Assembly: GCA_020186115.1 (NCBI GenBank)
Contig: WSYJ01000099.1
Span: 496,001-560,000, forward strand
Length of the DNA stretch: 64,000 nt
Direction: 5' to 3'
From: Histomonas meleagridis
Taxonomy: Eukaryota; Parabasalia; Tritrichomonadida; Dientamoebidae
This document shows positions 18,765-28,278 of the stretch, in pieces (position 1 is the stretch's first letter; each line of letters opens with the position of its first letter). Made by a program: the position numbers and the translations under genes. The notes below the pieces were generated by a model. The model was not told the DNA's origin, ran no database searches, and worked only from the letters and a program-made list of their open reading frames with translations.

Positions 18765-19895
18765 ATGGATAACGAATTTGAAGAAATAAAAACAAAAATC
18801 ATAGATAATGGAACATATGAAATGAAAGCCGGATTTGCAGGTGAGGAGGAACCCTCCATTTATGAGTGCTCAATGATTTGTTATCCTAAGAACGAAAAGG
18901 ATATAAAATTACATGGTTCATTTTATGTTGGTGAAAACAAAGTAAATGAATTACGTGAAATTAGAAATCCAATTGAGCATGGGGCTATTAAAAATTGGGA
19001 TGACATGGAAATAATCTGGGATTTTATTTTTAAACAAATGTCTTCATCCCAATTATCTCCAAACCAGTCAGTGTTCCTCATTGATAGCCTTTTAAACCCT
19101 AAGATTAATAGAGCTAAAATGTCTGAGATTATGTTTGAAAAATATAATTTCCAATATTTTTACTCAGGAAATCAATCCCCTATTGCTCTATATAGCGGAG
19201 GTCGTAAATCAGGTGTTTCTGTTAACATTGGCGAGGGTACTACACAAATTGTTCCGGTGAATGAAGGAATACCAATTTTTAATGCAATTTCTGAACTTAA
19301 CATTTCCGGTATTGAAATCAAGCAAATGTTTAAAAATTTTCTTTCTGATCGCGGTTATTCTTTTAATGATCCGACCACTTCAATATGGAATACGATTATA
19401 TCAAATGCTCTCTATGTTGCCAACGACTATGAATCAGAACTTACCAAAGCCAAAACAAGTCATAAATGCGACATGACAATCCATATTAATGAAACACAAG
19501 AAATTACTATTTCATATGAAAGGTTTTGTTGTTATGAACAATTATTCCGAAGACAAATAAACGGATTTAATGAAAAGGGAATTGTAGACATTTTATATGA
19601 TTCGATTATGAGCGTCGACAGGAAAGAAAGAAAATATTTTTGTGTTAACATTTGTTTATTTGGCGGCTCATCACTTGTTGATGGTTTAGCTGAGAGAATT
19701 ATGAACGAGCTCAGCAACAAAGTTAAAAAAGAAATTGGAATGACAATCGTTAGGTCTTCTCCTGAAAGAAGAATTTCGAGTTGGATTGGCGCATCAGTAT
19801 TTGCATCGTTGCCATATTACGAGCAAATGTATATAAGAAAAAAAGAGTATGATGAATATGGTGTATCTCTTGTATTAAATAAATGTTTTTATTAA
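18765..19895 (+). CDS. Divergent actin-like protein
   Basis: 376 residues from the ATG at 18765, the same length as conventional actin. Actin landmarks remain: DNGTYEMKAGFAGEEEP (phosphate 1), NPIEHGAIKNWDDMEIIW, ALYSGGRKSG, VNIGEGTTQIVPVNEG (phosphate 2), CLFGGSSLVDGLAERI (adenosine motif) and ERRISSWIGASVFASL. In phosphate loop 2 the canonical DSGDG is NIGEG, so two acidic/metal-coordinating positions are altered, and phosphate 1 has bulkier residues than the usual SG. It is neither conventional actin nor clearly an Arp1-Arp10 member. ATP binding or hydrolysis may be weak (inference). Its TAA overlaps the stop codon of the convergent importin gene. Confidence 0.85.
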   Translation: MDNEFEEIKTKIIDNGTYEMKAGFAGEEEPSIYECSMICYPKNEKDIKLHGSFYVGENKVNELREIRNPIEHGAIKNWDDMEIIWDFIFKQMSSSQLSPNQSVFLIDSLLNPKINRAKMSEIMFEKYNFQYFYSGNQSPIALYSGGRKSGVSVNIGEGTTQIVPVNEGIPIFNAISELNISGIEIKQMFKNFLSDRGYSFNDPTTSIWNTIISNALYVANDYESELTKAKTSHKCDMTIHINETQEITISYERFCCYEQLFRRQINGFNEKGIVDILYDSIMSVDRKERKYFCVNICLFGGSSLVDGLAERIMNELSNKVKKEIGMTIVRSSPERRISSWIGASVFASLPYYEQMYIRKKEYDEYGVSLVLNKCFY

Positions 19896-22800
19896 AATAA
19901 TTTCCTAAGTTTTCGATATGCGCTCAGTACAACTCCTTTCAATTCTTCAACATATCGAAAGAATTTCTCGCCAGTTTCCTGATCTAACATAACTCGCTTT
20001 AAGAACTCTATTAATGCCCCATTCATTTCATTAATATTTCTTATAGCTCCTACATAACATAAACCTAAAGTTGCCAAATTAAATCGAATTTGTTCATCGT
20101 TGCATAAACCATTCAATGTGCAAAACTCACAAAAGTCGTTAACGGTCTCCGTGGCACTTTCTTCAGAAATCGATGTTATCGGCAAACACAAAATAATTTG
20201 TTGAATTAGAAACATATTATCAACACCTTTTTGGTTTAATACTTTTGCTATTTTAATTAACCAAGGAACAAAGTAATATTTTGTATATGAACTATTTTGG
20301 ATTATATTAAATATGAAATTAATTCCATTCATTAATAAATCATTTGAAAGTTTACCTGAAGCCAAAACGATAGGAAATGATTCAATGAAATTGTACGTTG
20401 GGTTACCGAAACCGAAATTCTGTATGAAAAAGTTATAAAAATTGAGGGCGTCACTTTCCTGTGACAAACTGCAATAGTATATATACGACCGTTTAACGAT
20501 ATAAGTGAATGAAATGTCAAAGTTTTGTGGGTTAAATTCGAACATTTTTTCTAACAATTGTTTATAAATGTTATTCATTGTTTGAGGGTAATATCTGAAT
20601 AATATGTTAAACAACATCGCTATTTGTTGAGAAGGTCCGTCTATAAAACTCGACAAATTATAATTAAATTGATTATATTCTTTATCGTTATGTAATTTCA
20701 TGATTGGTATCATTTTATTCATTAAGTTTAATATACATTGTATTATATTTACTACATGACTTTGTTCATTTGGATTAATCTGTATAATTTTAATAATTAA
20801 TTTAATGAAACAACGTATGAACAATTCGATTCCATCTTCATTATTTTCGATTGATAATAAATTGAACATATTCATATAACCATTAAAGAATATACTTAAT
20901 AACTCATTAATTTTTGGTGTATCATTCGAAAATATATTCAACAAATTCGTAATGATTTCAGCATTAGTGATAGTGATCGAATCGGAATAACGCTCTTCGA
21001 AGTTTTTAATGATTGTGTTAATTATATCATTTAAATATGGAATGATGAAATTAGTACAATGTGTAATGAATATATTTAATGCTTCTAATGCTTCTAATAT
21101 ATCATTAACTTGATTATAGTTTATACATTTTATAATGTTCTCTGATGGTATAGTTATTATATGTTCGGAAGTAAAATCAATTCGTGATTTAGTGATAGGA
21201 TATACATTATATTCGATTTCTTGTATCGCAATATTAATAATTAATTTTAAGATGTTTTCAAACGTGTTTTGTAATAAGTTCGGTGTGCTCGAACTTACTT
21301 TTCGTATTAAGTTTATTAATATTTTATGTTCTTTACTTGTTAATTCTTCAAAATTAGTTTTACAGATAAAAATTAATAAGAAATTAATAACTTCCGAATA
21401 TTGTTCAATAGGAATTACATCATTATAATGTGTTATGGATTCGATACATGAGAAAAACAAATTTCGATCAAAATGTTGTCCGATATCTTTAATGACAACA
21501 ATTAAAAACTCAAATAATTGCGCCATATATTGTATGAAGTCTGTGCCTATTGCATATTTACATGCATTACAAATTTTTAAGATACAAATTTGTTGGAATG
21601 AATTTGTTACTTTTAATAATGGTAAAAACAAATTCATTAAAGTCGGTACATAATCACTAATTGTATCTTTAAATGAAATACAATAAGTTTTAACAGCAGA
21701 AAAAATGGCGTTTTGAATATATATATTTGTGTTACCATTTTGTATGTTTATGATTTGTTCACATAATACTTTGAGAAATATTTCAGGAGAAAATTCATGT
21801 TCATCTAAAGTAACTGCGCGACAAACTTTCTCAAACGTTTGTAATGAATAAAACTTAATGATATCATTCGGACAGATAAAAGCTAATGGAAATATAACTG
21901 GATATAACTCATGATGAATTTCATATGGTCCTAACATTTGCGTGAATTCTTTGATGATACAACCAAACGCAATGATTTTACTTAAGTCTAATTCTTGCTG
22001 AAGTGAGAAAAAGATATTATACCAATATTCAGTTGCTTTGATATTACCATTATATACTTCTGATAATGTGGTTAAACTACTCTTAATTATCAATGAAATA
22101 TTCCCATTAATTTCATCTGTGGAGTCTAAATGATATTCGCATTGTGATAATAAATGAATTAATAAGTCACAAAATGTTGGATATTGTGGTAACATAATGA
22201 CACATAACGTAGTGGATGAAAATAAATTGGTTAAAAATAATATACATTGGATACGGATGATTTCGTCAATGTTAGGATTCGATATTAATGAAAATGTGAT
22301 TGGGAAAAATTTATCAGTGATTATCGATGGCTTGAAAAATGTGGGGTTTTCTTCCGAAAAATTGTCAATTTCATTCATAAGTGTCTTAAGAAGATCAAAT
22401 GGGACATTTGGTAAATTATCAATTATTGGTATTGAATAACTCGATAAGTCAAGATTTGATTGATTAACAATAGAAAAAAGTAAGGAAACAGAAGAGACAA
22501 AATTAACAGGTGAGGTAAGATTTGATAATGACTCATGAATAAAATTGGATAATTCTTGATGTTCTGAAAATATAATGGAATTATTATTAATACAATACGT
22601 GAGGCATTGTACAGCTGAAGATGATATGAGTGGATCAGCAGATTGGATTATTTCAACTAACGAGGAATAAAGTGATTCCCATTGTTTATTCTGTGAATAT
22701 ATTTTGGCATATTTACTAACTGTGTTAGAAATTTGTGAAAGTGTGTAAGCTGTTAAAGATGGAAGATTAAACGATTTAACCAGAAAAGTTTGAAATGAAT

Positions 22801-23044
22801 TATGAAAATTTGGATCATTAACTTCTAACAAATGTGTAACTACTACATCAGCAACTCGTCCAAGTAAAATGAATGATATGTCTCTTGTATCAAATGGCTC
22901 TGTTAATATATTTTGAATTAAACAATTTATAAAAAGAATTGGGTTAGATTCCATCATTGATGTAATTTGAGCATTTGCTTCTCGCAAATTATTTCCCCCG
23001 GTGATTAATGGATTTAATAATTGGCGGAATTCCCCAATGTTCAT
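19892..23044 (-). CDS. Importin-beta family nuclear transport receptor (IPO5/Kap121-123-like)
   Basis: About 1,050 residues of HEAT-repeat helices. The N-terminal pattern (MNIGEFRQLLNPLITGGNNL, then TDISFILLGR-like block and VLLEV...) and total length (IPO5 is about 1,100 aa) fit the importin-5/Kap123 group. Such receptors bind RanGTP through N-terminal repeats and carry ribosomal proteins and histones to the nucleus. The frame extends upstream to an ATG at 23104. I chose 23044 because homology begins there and because a TTAACGGTTCC promoter-like element sits about 35-45 nt upstream, inside the longer frame. The stop overlaps that of the actin-like gene (19892-19895). Asn/Ile-rich composition reflects the AT bias. 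Confidence 0.8.
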   Translation of the reverse strand: MNIGEFRQLLNPLITGGNNLREANAQITSMMESNPILFINCLIQNILTEPFDTRDISFILLGRVADVVVTHLLEVNDPNFHNSFQTFLVKSFNLPSLTAYTLSQISNTVSKYAKIYSQNKQWESLYSSLVEIIQSADPLISSSAVQCLTYCINNNSIIFSEHQELSNFIHESLSNLTSPVNFVSSVSLLFSIVNQSNLDLSSYSIPIIDNLPNVPFDLLKTLMNEIDNFSEENPTFFKPSIITDKFFPITFSLISNPNIDEIIRIQCILFLTNLFSSTTLCVIMLPQYPTFCDLLIHLLSQCEYHLDSTDEINGNISLIIKSSLTTLSEVYNGNIKATEYWYNIFFSLQQELDLSKIIAFGCIIKEFTQMLGPYEIHHELYPVIFPLAFICPNDIIKFYSLQTFEKVCRAVTLDEHEFSPEIFLKVLCEQIINIQNGNTNIYIQNAIFSAVKTYCISFKDTISDYVPTLMNLFLPLLKVTNSFQQICILKICNACKYAIGTDFIQYMAQLFEFLIVVIKDIGQHFDRNLFFSCIESITHYNDVIPIEQYSEVINFLLIFICKTNFEELTSKEHKILINLIRKVSSSTPNLLQNTFENILKLIINIAIQEIEYNVYPITKSRIDFTSEHIITIPSENIIKCINYNQVNDILEALEALNIFITHCTNFIIPYLNDIINTIIKNFEERYSDSITITNAEIITNLLNIFSNDTPKINELLSIFFNGYMNMFNLLSIENNEDGIELFIRCFIKLIIKIIQINPNEQSHVVNIIQCILNLMNKMIPIMKLHNDKEYNQFNYNLSSFIDGPSQQIAMLFNILFRYYPQTMNNIYKQLLEKMFEFNPQNFDISFTYIVKRSYIYYCSLSQESDALNFYNFFIQNFGFGNPTYNFIESFPIVLASGKLSNDLLMNGINFIFNIIQNSSYTKYYFVPWLIKIAKVLNQKGVDNMFLIQQIILCLPITSISEESATETVNDFCEFCTLNGLCNDEQIRFNLATLGLCYVGAIRNINEMNGALIEFLKRVMLDQETGEKFFRYVEELKGVVLSAYRKLRKLF

Positions 23045-23360
23045 TTGTATGGTTAACGTACTTAGACTCATCAAAGGAACCGTTAAGAAGAAAACTTTCT
23101 CCATTTTCTTTCAATAAAGCAATCAGAGATCAGATCCTAATATTTAAATTTCCTACATTAGTTAAAATAGTTATTTTATTCACAAAAAAAAATTTCATGT
23201 AATTAAATAAGATTGGAAATTTCAGAAAAACAAATAACTAAATCAATTAAAACGTAATAATTCCTTTTTTGGTATTATTTCACGCTAATAGAGTTGTACT
23301 TTATGAAAATTATCCATGAAAAAAAATATCGTATTTATAACATTTACTATATAATAAGTG

Positions 23361-24266
23361 CTAGAAAGCGCTAAACAACACTGAGTTAGGAATGAATCCA
23401 TCAGCAAACTCTATTTCGTTTAGTTTCATCATTTCAGCTCTGCATGTCGGACAAGTATTATGTTCTCTCGACCATCTATAAACGCATTTATAACAAAAGA
23501 CATGTCCGCAAGTGAGCATTACAGGTTCTTCAGGTATATCTTGACATATCACACATTCTTCATCTGTCAGCGGTTTGTTGAGCGGTTTGAAGGCACTTTT
23601 TGCGTTAACACTGTAATTTTTTAACGTATTCCCTATTTCCCATAGAAGATACAACTGAATGAAGCATTTCATGACAAAATAGGCTAAAAGATAGATGGAC
23701 TTATTGGACGTAAGATATGATAGAAATGATGGAAATGTTTCACCATTAAAATATTCTATCCATTTTGGCATGACAAAATACCCGCGAATTAAAATAAATA
23801 TGCGCTGACAGACACCAAAGAATCCACGCCTTGTAAGTTTGTATGTAATTGCGCCGGTGCCAAGTGTGAAACATTTGAATGATGTCGAAAATAAAAAAAT
23901 GGTTAATGAAAAGAAAAGCTCATATAAATATGTTTTGATAAATGTATCGCATTCCCAATCGAATTTAAGAATTGCAAAAAGACCACCAATTGCGACTGAA
24001 AGAGTAAAAAATCCATATGGAATCAAATTGAAAGGAATACGTCTGAAATATGAACTAGAAGTTGCCATCTTTTTCATTACAGACCTTAGTTTGCATTCGG
24101 TAAAATAATATGTCCCTGTCAAAACTACAACAATGATAACTAATTTATATTCGCCAACAACAAATTGGGTGATTGCAAGTGTTCCAACAAGAAATCCAAA
24201 CATTGTGTACGTCCTGGAAAACGAATTTGAATGGATTGGGCGTGGAACAAACTCGTCGGCCCCCAT
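23361..24266 (-). CDS. Multi-pass membrane RING finger protein (RNFT-like)
   Basis: 301 residues from the ATG at 24266 (a GTG five codons upstream is in frame). At least five hydrophobic segments fill residues 20-230. The C-terminus is a C3HC4 RING finger: CVICQDIPEEPVMLTCGHVF followed by CYKCVYRW and NTCPTCRAEM, with all eight zinc ligands present. A membrane-embedded E3 ubiquitin ligase is the straightforward reading; the layout (several helices then a C-terminal RING) resembles RNFT1/RNFT2, which act at the ER. Substrates cannot be inferred. Confidence 0.82.
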   Translation of the reverse strand: MGADEFVPRPIHSNSFSRTYTMFGFLVGTLAITQFVVGEYKLVIIVVVLTGTYYFTECKLRSVMKKMATSSSYFRRIPFNLIPYGFFTLSVAIGGLFAILKFDWECDTFIKTYLYELFFSLTIFLFSTSFKCFTLGTGAITYKLTRRGFFGVCQRIFILIRGYFVMPKWIEYFNGETFPSFLSYLTSNKSIYLLAYFVMKCFIQLYLLWEIGNTLKNYSVNAKSAFKPLNKPLTDEECVICQDIPEEPVMLTCGHVFCYKCVYRWSREHNTCPTCRAEMMKLNEIEFADGFIPNSVLFSAF

Positions 24267-25146
24267 CAAGACAGTGGACACTTTTGTATACTTTACGATG
24301 ACAATACAAATTTTTCAATGGAAAACAAATTCAAAGAGAAATCTAAAAACTTAAAATATCGAATAAAGTCAACATGATTTTTGCTCATTTTTTAGTTTAG
24401 AACTAACGCAATAATACATCAAAAAGTATAAAGTAAAAACTTTATATAATATCAATTTATTTGATTAAAATCAAATTCTTCACCTTATTCTTCAATTATT
24501 TGTTGTTTTTAGTAATCTCTATCAATTTGAACGGCTGAATTATGAAAAAGTTGTTTTCATGAAACAAAAATTTAAACGAAGATATTGCAATTTTAAAAGT
24601 TTTTCATGTGTACGAATTTAGAAGGTATGAACTTCTTATTTAATCGGATGGCTGAAATGTACATTTGATTTAAAAGAATTAGTATTGTTTTAAAGTGTAT
24701 TTTTATCATTGATTATTAATATTTTTCAATTTTAAGCACAACAATCTTTATTTTAATATTTTTATTTGTAAATCTATCTTTCATTTTTCGAAATTAAACC
24801 CCAAGTATTAATAACCTTCACAATTAGAGATGCTTTCTAAAGTAAACTTTTGATATTAAAAAGTGTACATAATCTTAAATATTTTTTACCATTTCATGAA
24901 GAAGACCTATTGGAATTATCCTATTTTTGTTTCACTAATTCTTCATAATTTAATGCAATTATTAAAATTATTTATTTTATATTTTATCGAACTATATACC
25001 TGATGCAAAGATGCAAAAGTATGTAGATAAAAAATGAATTTTTTCTTTAAAAAATTGAGAAGCAAATAAAACTAATTTTTTAGAAAGTGGATTGATCAAT
25101 CATTTGAGTTTACGCTGTTAATATTAACAACCACACGAAGCATTTT
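24267..25146. other. Intergenic region
   Basis: About 880 nt, very AT-rich. The RING gene promoter lies at its left edge. I see no gene, RNA or repeat in the rest. Confidence 0.5.
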
Positions 25147-25356
25147 TTAACAGCAAAACGCAGCAATTAAGAAATAAATTTCTGGTGCTATGCATAAACA
25201 TGTAATCACAAGCAAATCAATTCCAAGTCCAAGTGATGCTTTAGATGCTGAAGAGCAGCCTTCGATTAATGCTTTATCACATTTAGGATTAACTGAATAG
25301 CAAATTAATGTTATAGCAACACATAATTCAGCAAATTTAAAAATATTCGGATCCAT
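25147..25356 (-). CDS. Possible small two-helix membrane protein (69 aa)
   Basis: An ATG-started frame of 69 residues with two hydrophobic segments, KFAELCVAITLICYSV and GLGIDLLVITCLCIAPEIYF, joined by a Cys/Lys/Ser loop, and a Cys-rich end. No family recognised. Its ATG is 23 nt from that of a divergent broken membrane-protein gene at 25380, which looks like a shared promoter, yet both could be remnants of one locus. Real but uncharacterised, or a relic. Confidence 0.4.
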   Translation of the reverse strand: MDPNIFKFAELCVAITLICYSVNPKCDKALIEGCSSASKASLGLGIDLLVITCLCIAPEIYFLIAAFCC

Positions 25357-25379
25357 GTTTTTATCCTTGTTGTCAAGCC

Positions 25380-25885
25380 ATGATCGTGGGTATTTTAGCC
25401 TTAGTTACTACAATATTTGGTGCTGTTTTATGGTCTAATGATGATTTTACTGATAAAAAAATTCGGTCCTTGGTTGCAATTCCATTGACTATGCCCCAAG
25501 AAAATAATGTTACGTACATAATCACTAATCAAACCAATCAATCACTCTATTATCCAAATAACTTTGCTTTAGATTTACCAAATATTCTTCTGAATGCAAA
25601 AAAGATTAAACGCCACTTCTAATCAGAGGCAGTTTTGTATACATTGATGTTGGGAAAAATATCCAAATGGAAGCAATTAATGATTTTGTTGAATTCCATA
25701 ATTCATCATTCATTATTGCAGATGACGCTGATGTTCCTCAGGCATATCTTGCAACTTCTTTGGTATCAAAGCCAACTGCTGAAAAAGGTAAAATTATATT
25801 TATTGTCGGAATTTCAGTTTTTTGCGCAATGATTGTCGAATTCTTCATAACGTGTTGTGCGGTATGCATGAAAATTCATTGGTAG
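25380..25885 (+). pseudogene. Frameshifted single-pass/two-pass membrane protein gene
   Basis: The first frame (25380-25622) begins MIVGILALVTTIFGAVLW, a membrane anchor or signal, and continues with a lumenal part having two sequons (NVTYIITNQTNQS). It ends at a TAA after KIKRHF. The next frame, readable from about 25613, continues with LLIRGSFVYIDVGKNI, FVEFHNSSFIIADD and a second membrane helix (IIFIVGISVFCAMIVEFFI), ending at 25885. The two parts join as one protein of about 165 residues if one base is gained or lost near 25610-25620. I do not recognise the family. No intron-like GT...AG sequence explains the break. Confidence 0.5.
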
Positions 25886-26292
25886 TTGCAAATCTAATAA
25901 ATTTTTTTGTTTTACATTTGGAATTTTAATTTTAAAGATTTCATATTTGATATGCTTTTTGAATTCGGTAATTGCTTTACTAAAATATTCATTAACATAT
26001 GAGTTAAAAGGCTTTAATAATGTGTCAAGTTCTTTGGGAAACAAGATCAATGATAAACTTGTTTATTTCATTATTGATGTCCTTGGCACAAATGTCGAGA
26101 TCGCCATACAATAAGATATTGATTTGATGATGCAAGTCTAGTTTTCATTTAGATGAGCATAATGCAGATGCTCATGACCAGACTTGAAAATATGAAAATG
26201 AAAAATATAACTAATCACAGCATTACAACGATCAATACTCTCTGAAACCAGAGATATTTGAACGCACCTGACCAATATTCATATCACAAAAA
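25886..26292. other. Intergenic region with minus-strand coding remnant and hairpin
   Basis: On the minus strand, about 25900-26050 reads FPKELDTLLKPFNSYVNEYF and EFKKHIKYEIFKIKIPN, and an adjacent frame (about 26040-26110) reads DLDICAKDINNEINKFIIDL. This looks like a decayed gene of unknown family. At about 26130-26188 a nested inverted repeat is seen (AAGTCTAG...GACTT outer arms, ATGAGCAT/ATGCTCAT inner arms). A TCACAA initiator-like site lies at 26284, close to the NAPRT start. Confidence 0.35.
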
Positions 26293-27840
26293 ATGTCAGC
26301 TCCACACGCCACTGCAATGCTTACTGACTTCTACCAAATCACAATTTCACGTGCTTTCTTTAACGAAGGAAGGCAGGATGAAATGGCAACTTTTGATCTT
26401 TTTTATAGAACACAACCGTTCAAAGGATCATTTGCAATTTTTGCCGGCCTTGCTGATGCCATTCACTTTATCAAGAACTACAAATTTACAGAAGAACAGC
26501 TTGAGTATATCAAGTCACAACTTCCAGGAGATAATGATGCTTTTATTGATTATTTGAGAAATATCGACATGAAAAAGGTTAAAATTTCTGCAATCCCTGA
26601 AGGTTCTATCGTGTTCCCACGTGAACCACTTATTCGTGTTGAAGGGCCAATTGCATATTGTCAATTAATCGAAACGCCATTATTAAACTGCGTTAACTTT
26701 GCGACGTTAATGGCCACAAATGCGCTTAGATTTAAGCTTCATACCCATAATCAAACACTTATGGAATTTGGTCTTCGTCGTGCACAAGGTACAGATGGCG
26801 CAATGTCAGCATCCAAATACAGTTACTTAGGTCTATTTGACTCCACATCGAATGTTCTTGCCGGCCATCTTTATGGTATTCCAGTATCAGGAACAGTTGC
26901 ACATAGTTTTGTCACATCATTTTCCAGCATTAAGGACTTAAAGACCACATGTATCAAGCATGCCACCACTGGTGAGCTTGTTGATCTTTATCAGTATGCA
27001 CAAGAAGCGATCAAAGCATGTAATTTCCATACCAACCAATCCGAACTTGCATCCTTTATATCGCAAGCCATTATGTATCCTACTAATTTCCTTGCGTTAG
27101 TTGATACATATAACACACTTGATTCCGGTGTACCTAATTTCTTAGCTGTTTCATATGGACTTCATAAAGCCGGCTACAAAGGGAAAGGAATACGTCTTGA
27201 CTCAGGGGATAATGTCGTTCTCTCCAAATCTACACGCCAAATGTTCCGCGACTTTTCCGCTAAGTTTGACATTCCATATGCCGCTGACTTTTTAATTACG
27301 GCATCAAATGACATCAACGAAAAGGAACTTTTACGACTTGAAGAATTAGGAAACGAAATCAATTCCTTTGGCATTGGTACACATCTTGTTACATGCCAAG
27401 CGCAACCAGCACTTGGTGGTGTCTATAAACTCGTTGAAATCGATGGAATTCCACGTGTCAAATTGTCAAATAGTATTGAAAAGAGTACACTTCCATGTAA
27501 AAAGGACTTGTATCGATGCTACGACGAGAACGGCAAAGAAGTTGCTGACTTATTGACATTAAGTGGCGAAGAGCCTAAGGCCGGTGACGCATTTAAGGTG
27601 TATCCGAAGACGGAAGAATGCACTTTGAAATGCGCGACATTTAAACCATTGTATAAGGTCGCATGGGACGGAGAGGCGCACGTTGACACTCTGCAGGAGG
27701 CGAGGCAAAGGGTCCTCGAACAATATAACAACTTTAATAAGGAGGTGCTCACCGTGAAGGAGGCAAAGGAGTACCCAGTGCTCATAACGCCAAAGTATTA
27801 TAAGGTAATGACCGACTTGATAAACGCTAATAAGGTTTGA
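26293..27840 (+). CDS. NAPRT: Nicotinate phosphoribosyltransferase
   Basis: 515 residues, normal for eukaryotic and long bacterial NAPRT. It joins nicotinate to PRPP, with ATP, to give nicotinate mononucleotide, the first step of the Preiss-Handler route to NAD. Visible motifs: LTDFYQITISRAFF at the N-terminus, the substrate region EFGLRRAQGTDGAMSASKYS, GTVAHSFVTSF, GIRLDSGD, and FGIGTHLVTCQAQPALGGVY (phosphate-binding FG.GT.L). All appear intact. The last 250 nt are clearly richer in G+C (GAGG, GTGC codons) than the rest of the gene. A TCACAAAAA stretch precedes the ATG. Trichomonads scavenge vitamins, so salvage of nicotinate fits. Confidence 0.96.
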   Translation: MSAPHATAMLTDFYQITISRAFFNEGRQDEMATFDLFYRTQPFKGSFAIFAGLADAIHFIKNYKFTEEQLEYIKSQLPGDNDAFIDYLRNIDMKKVKISAIPEGSIVFPREPLIRVEGPIAYCQLIETPLLNCVNFATLMATNALRFKLHTHNQTLMEFGLRRAQGTDGAMSASKYSYLGLFDSTSNVLAGHLYGIPVSGTVAHSFVTSFSSIKDLKTTCIKHATTGELVDLYQYAQEAIKACNFHTNQSELASFISQAIMYPTNFLALVDTYNTLDSGVPNFLAVSYGLHKAGYKGKGIRLDSGDNVVLSKSTRQMFRDFSAKFDIPYAADFLITASNDINEKELLRLEELGNEINSFGIGTHLVTCQAQPALGGVYKLVEIDGIPRVKLSNSIEKSTLPCKKDLYRCYDENGKEVADLLTLSGEEPKAGDAFKVYPKTEECTLKCATFKPLYKVAWDGEAHVDTLQEARQRVLEQYNNFNKEVLTVKEAKEYPVLITPKYYKVMTDLINANKV

Positions 27841-27879
27841 ATAAATAAGAAATGGACTAAAGTGAAAGCAAATGTTGTC

Positions 27880-28191
27880 GTATTGGAAATTATTAATAAA
27901 TTTCGAGCAGTACTTGTGATGGAAGCTGAAAACGGGCACACAGAAGTCGTTAAATTACTTATTGAACAAAAAGAAGTTGGTAGTAATGCATAAGGTGTTT
28001 ATAATTGTTTTTTTGGAAATTACTCAAAATATTTAAAGCAGCACTTATGATAGCATTTGAAAAGTCATGTAGAAGTCTTTAAATTACTTATAGACAAAAA
28101 AAGTTGATAATAATGCGAAAGATGTTTAACTGTTTTATTTATTTGATATACCAAAACAACATTTGGAAATTACTCAAAATATTTAAACCAC
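27880..28191 (+). pseudogene. Ankyrin-repeat modules separated by intron-like spacers (relic)
   Basis: One well-kept module (27911-27994) reads LVMEAENGHTEVVKLLIEQK, ending SNA then TAA. A second (28042-28121) is frameshifted but recognisable (LMIAFEK..., then KLLIDKK). Between them is a 47-nt spacer, GTGTTT...AAAGCAG (27995-28041). A similar tail (TTGGAAATTATT...GAGCAG) precedes the first module, and one with lost borders follows the second (28122-28191, ending AAACCAC). Module length is 84 nt, not the 99 nt of a canonical 33-residue ankyrin repeat. No start codon or full gene is present. It is a fragment of the same family as the cluster at 35.9-36.5 kb. Confidence 0.7.
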
Positions 28192-28278
28192 AATTTGTCT
28201 TTTTATTGGTACTTTTCCAAACACATCAACATCCGCACGTATTTTCATTCTAGTTTATTTATTAATTTATTTTTCTCG

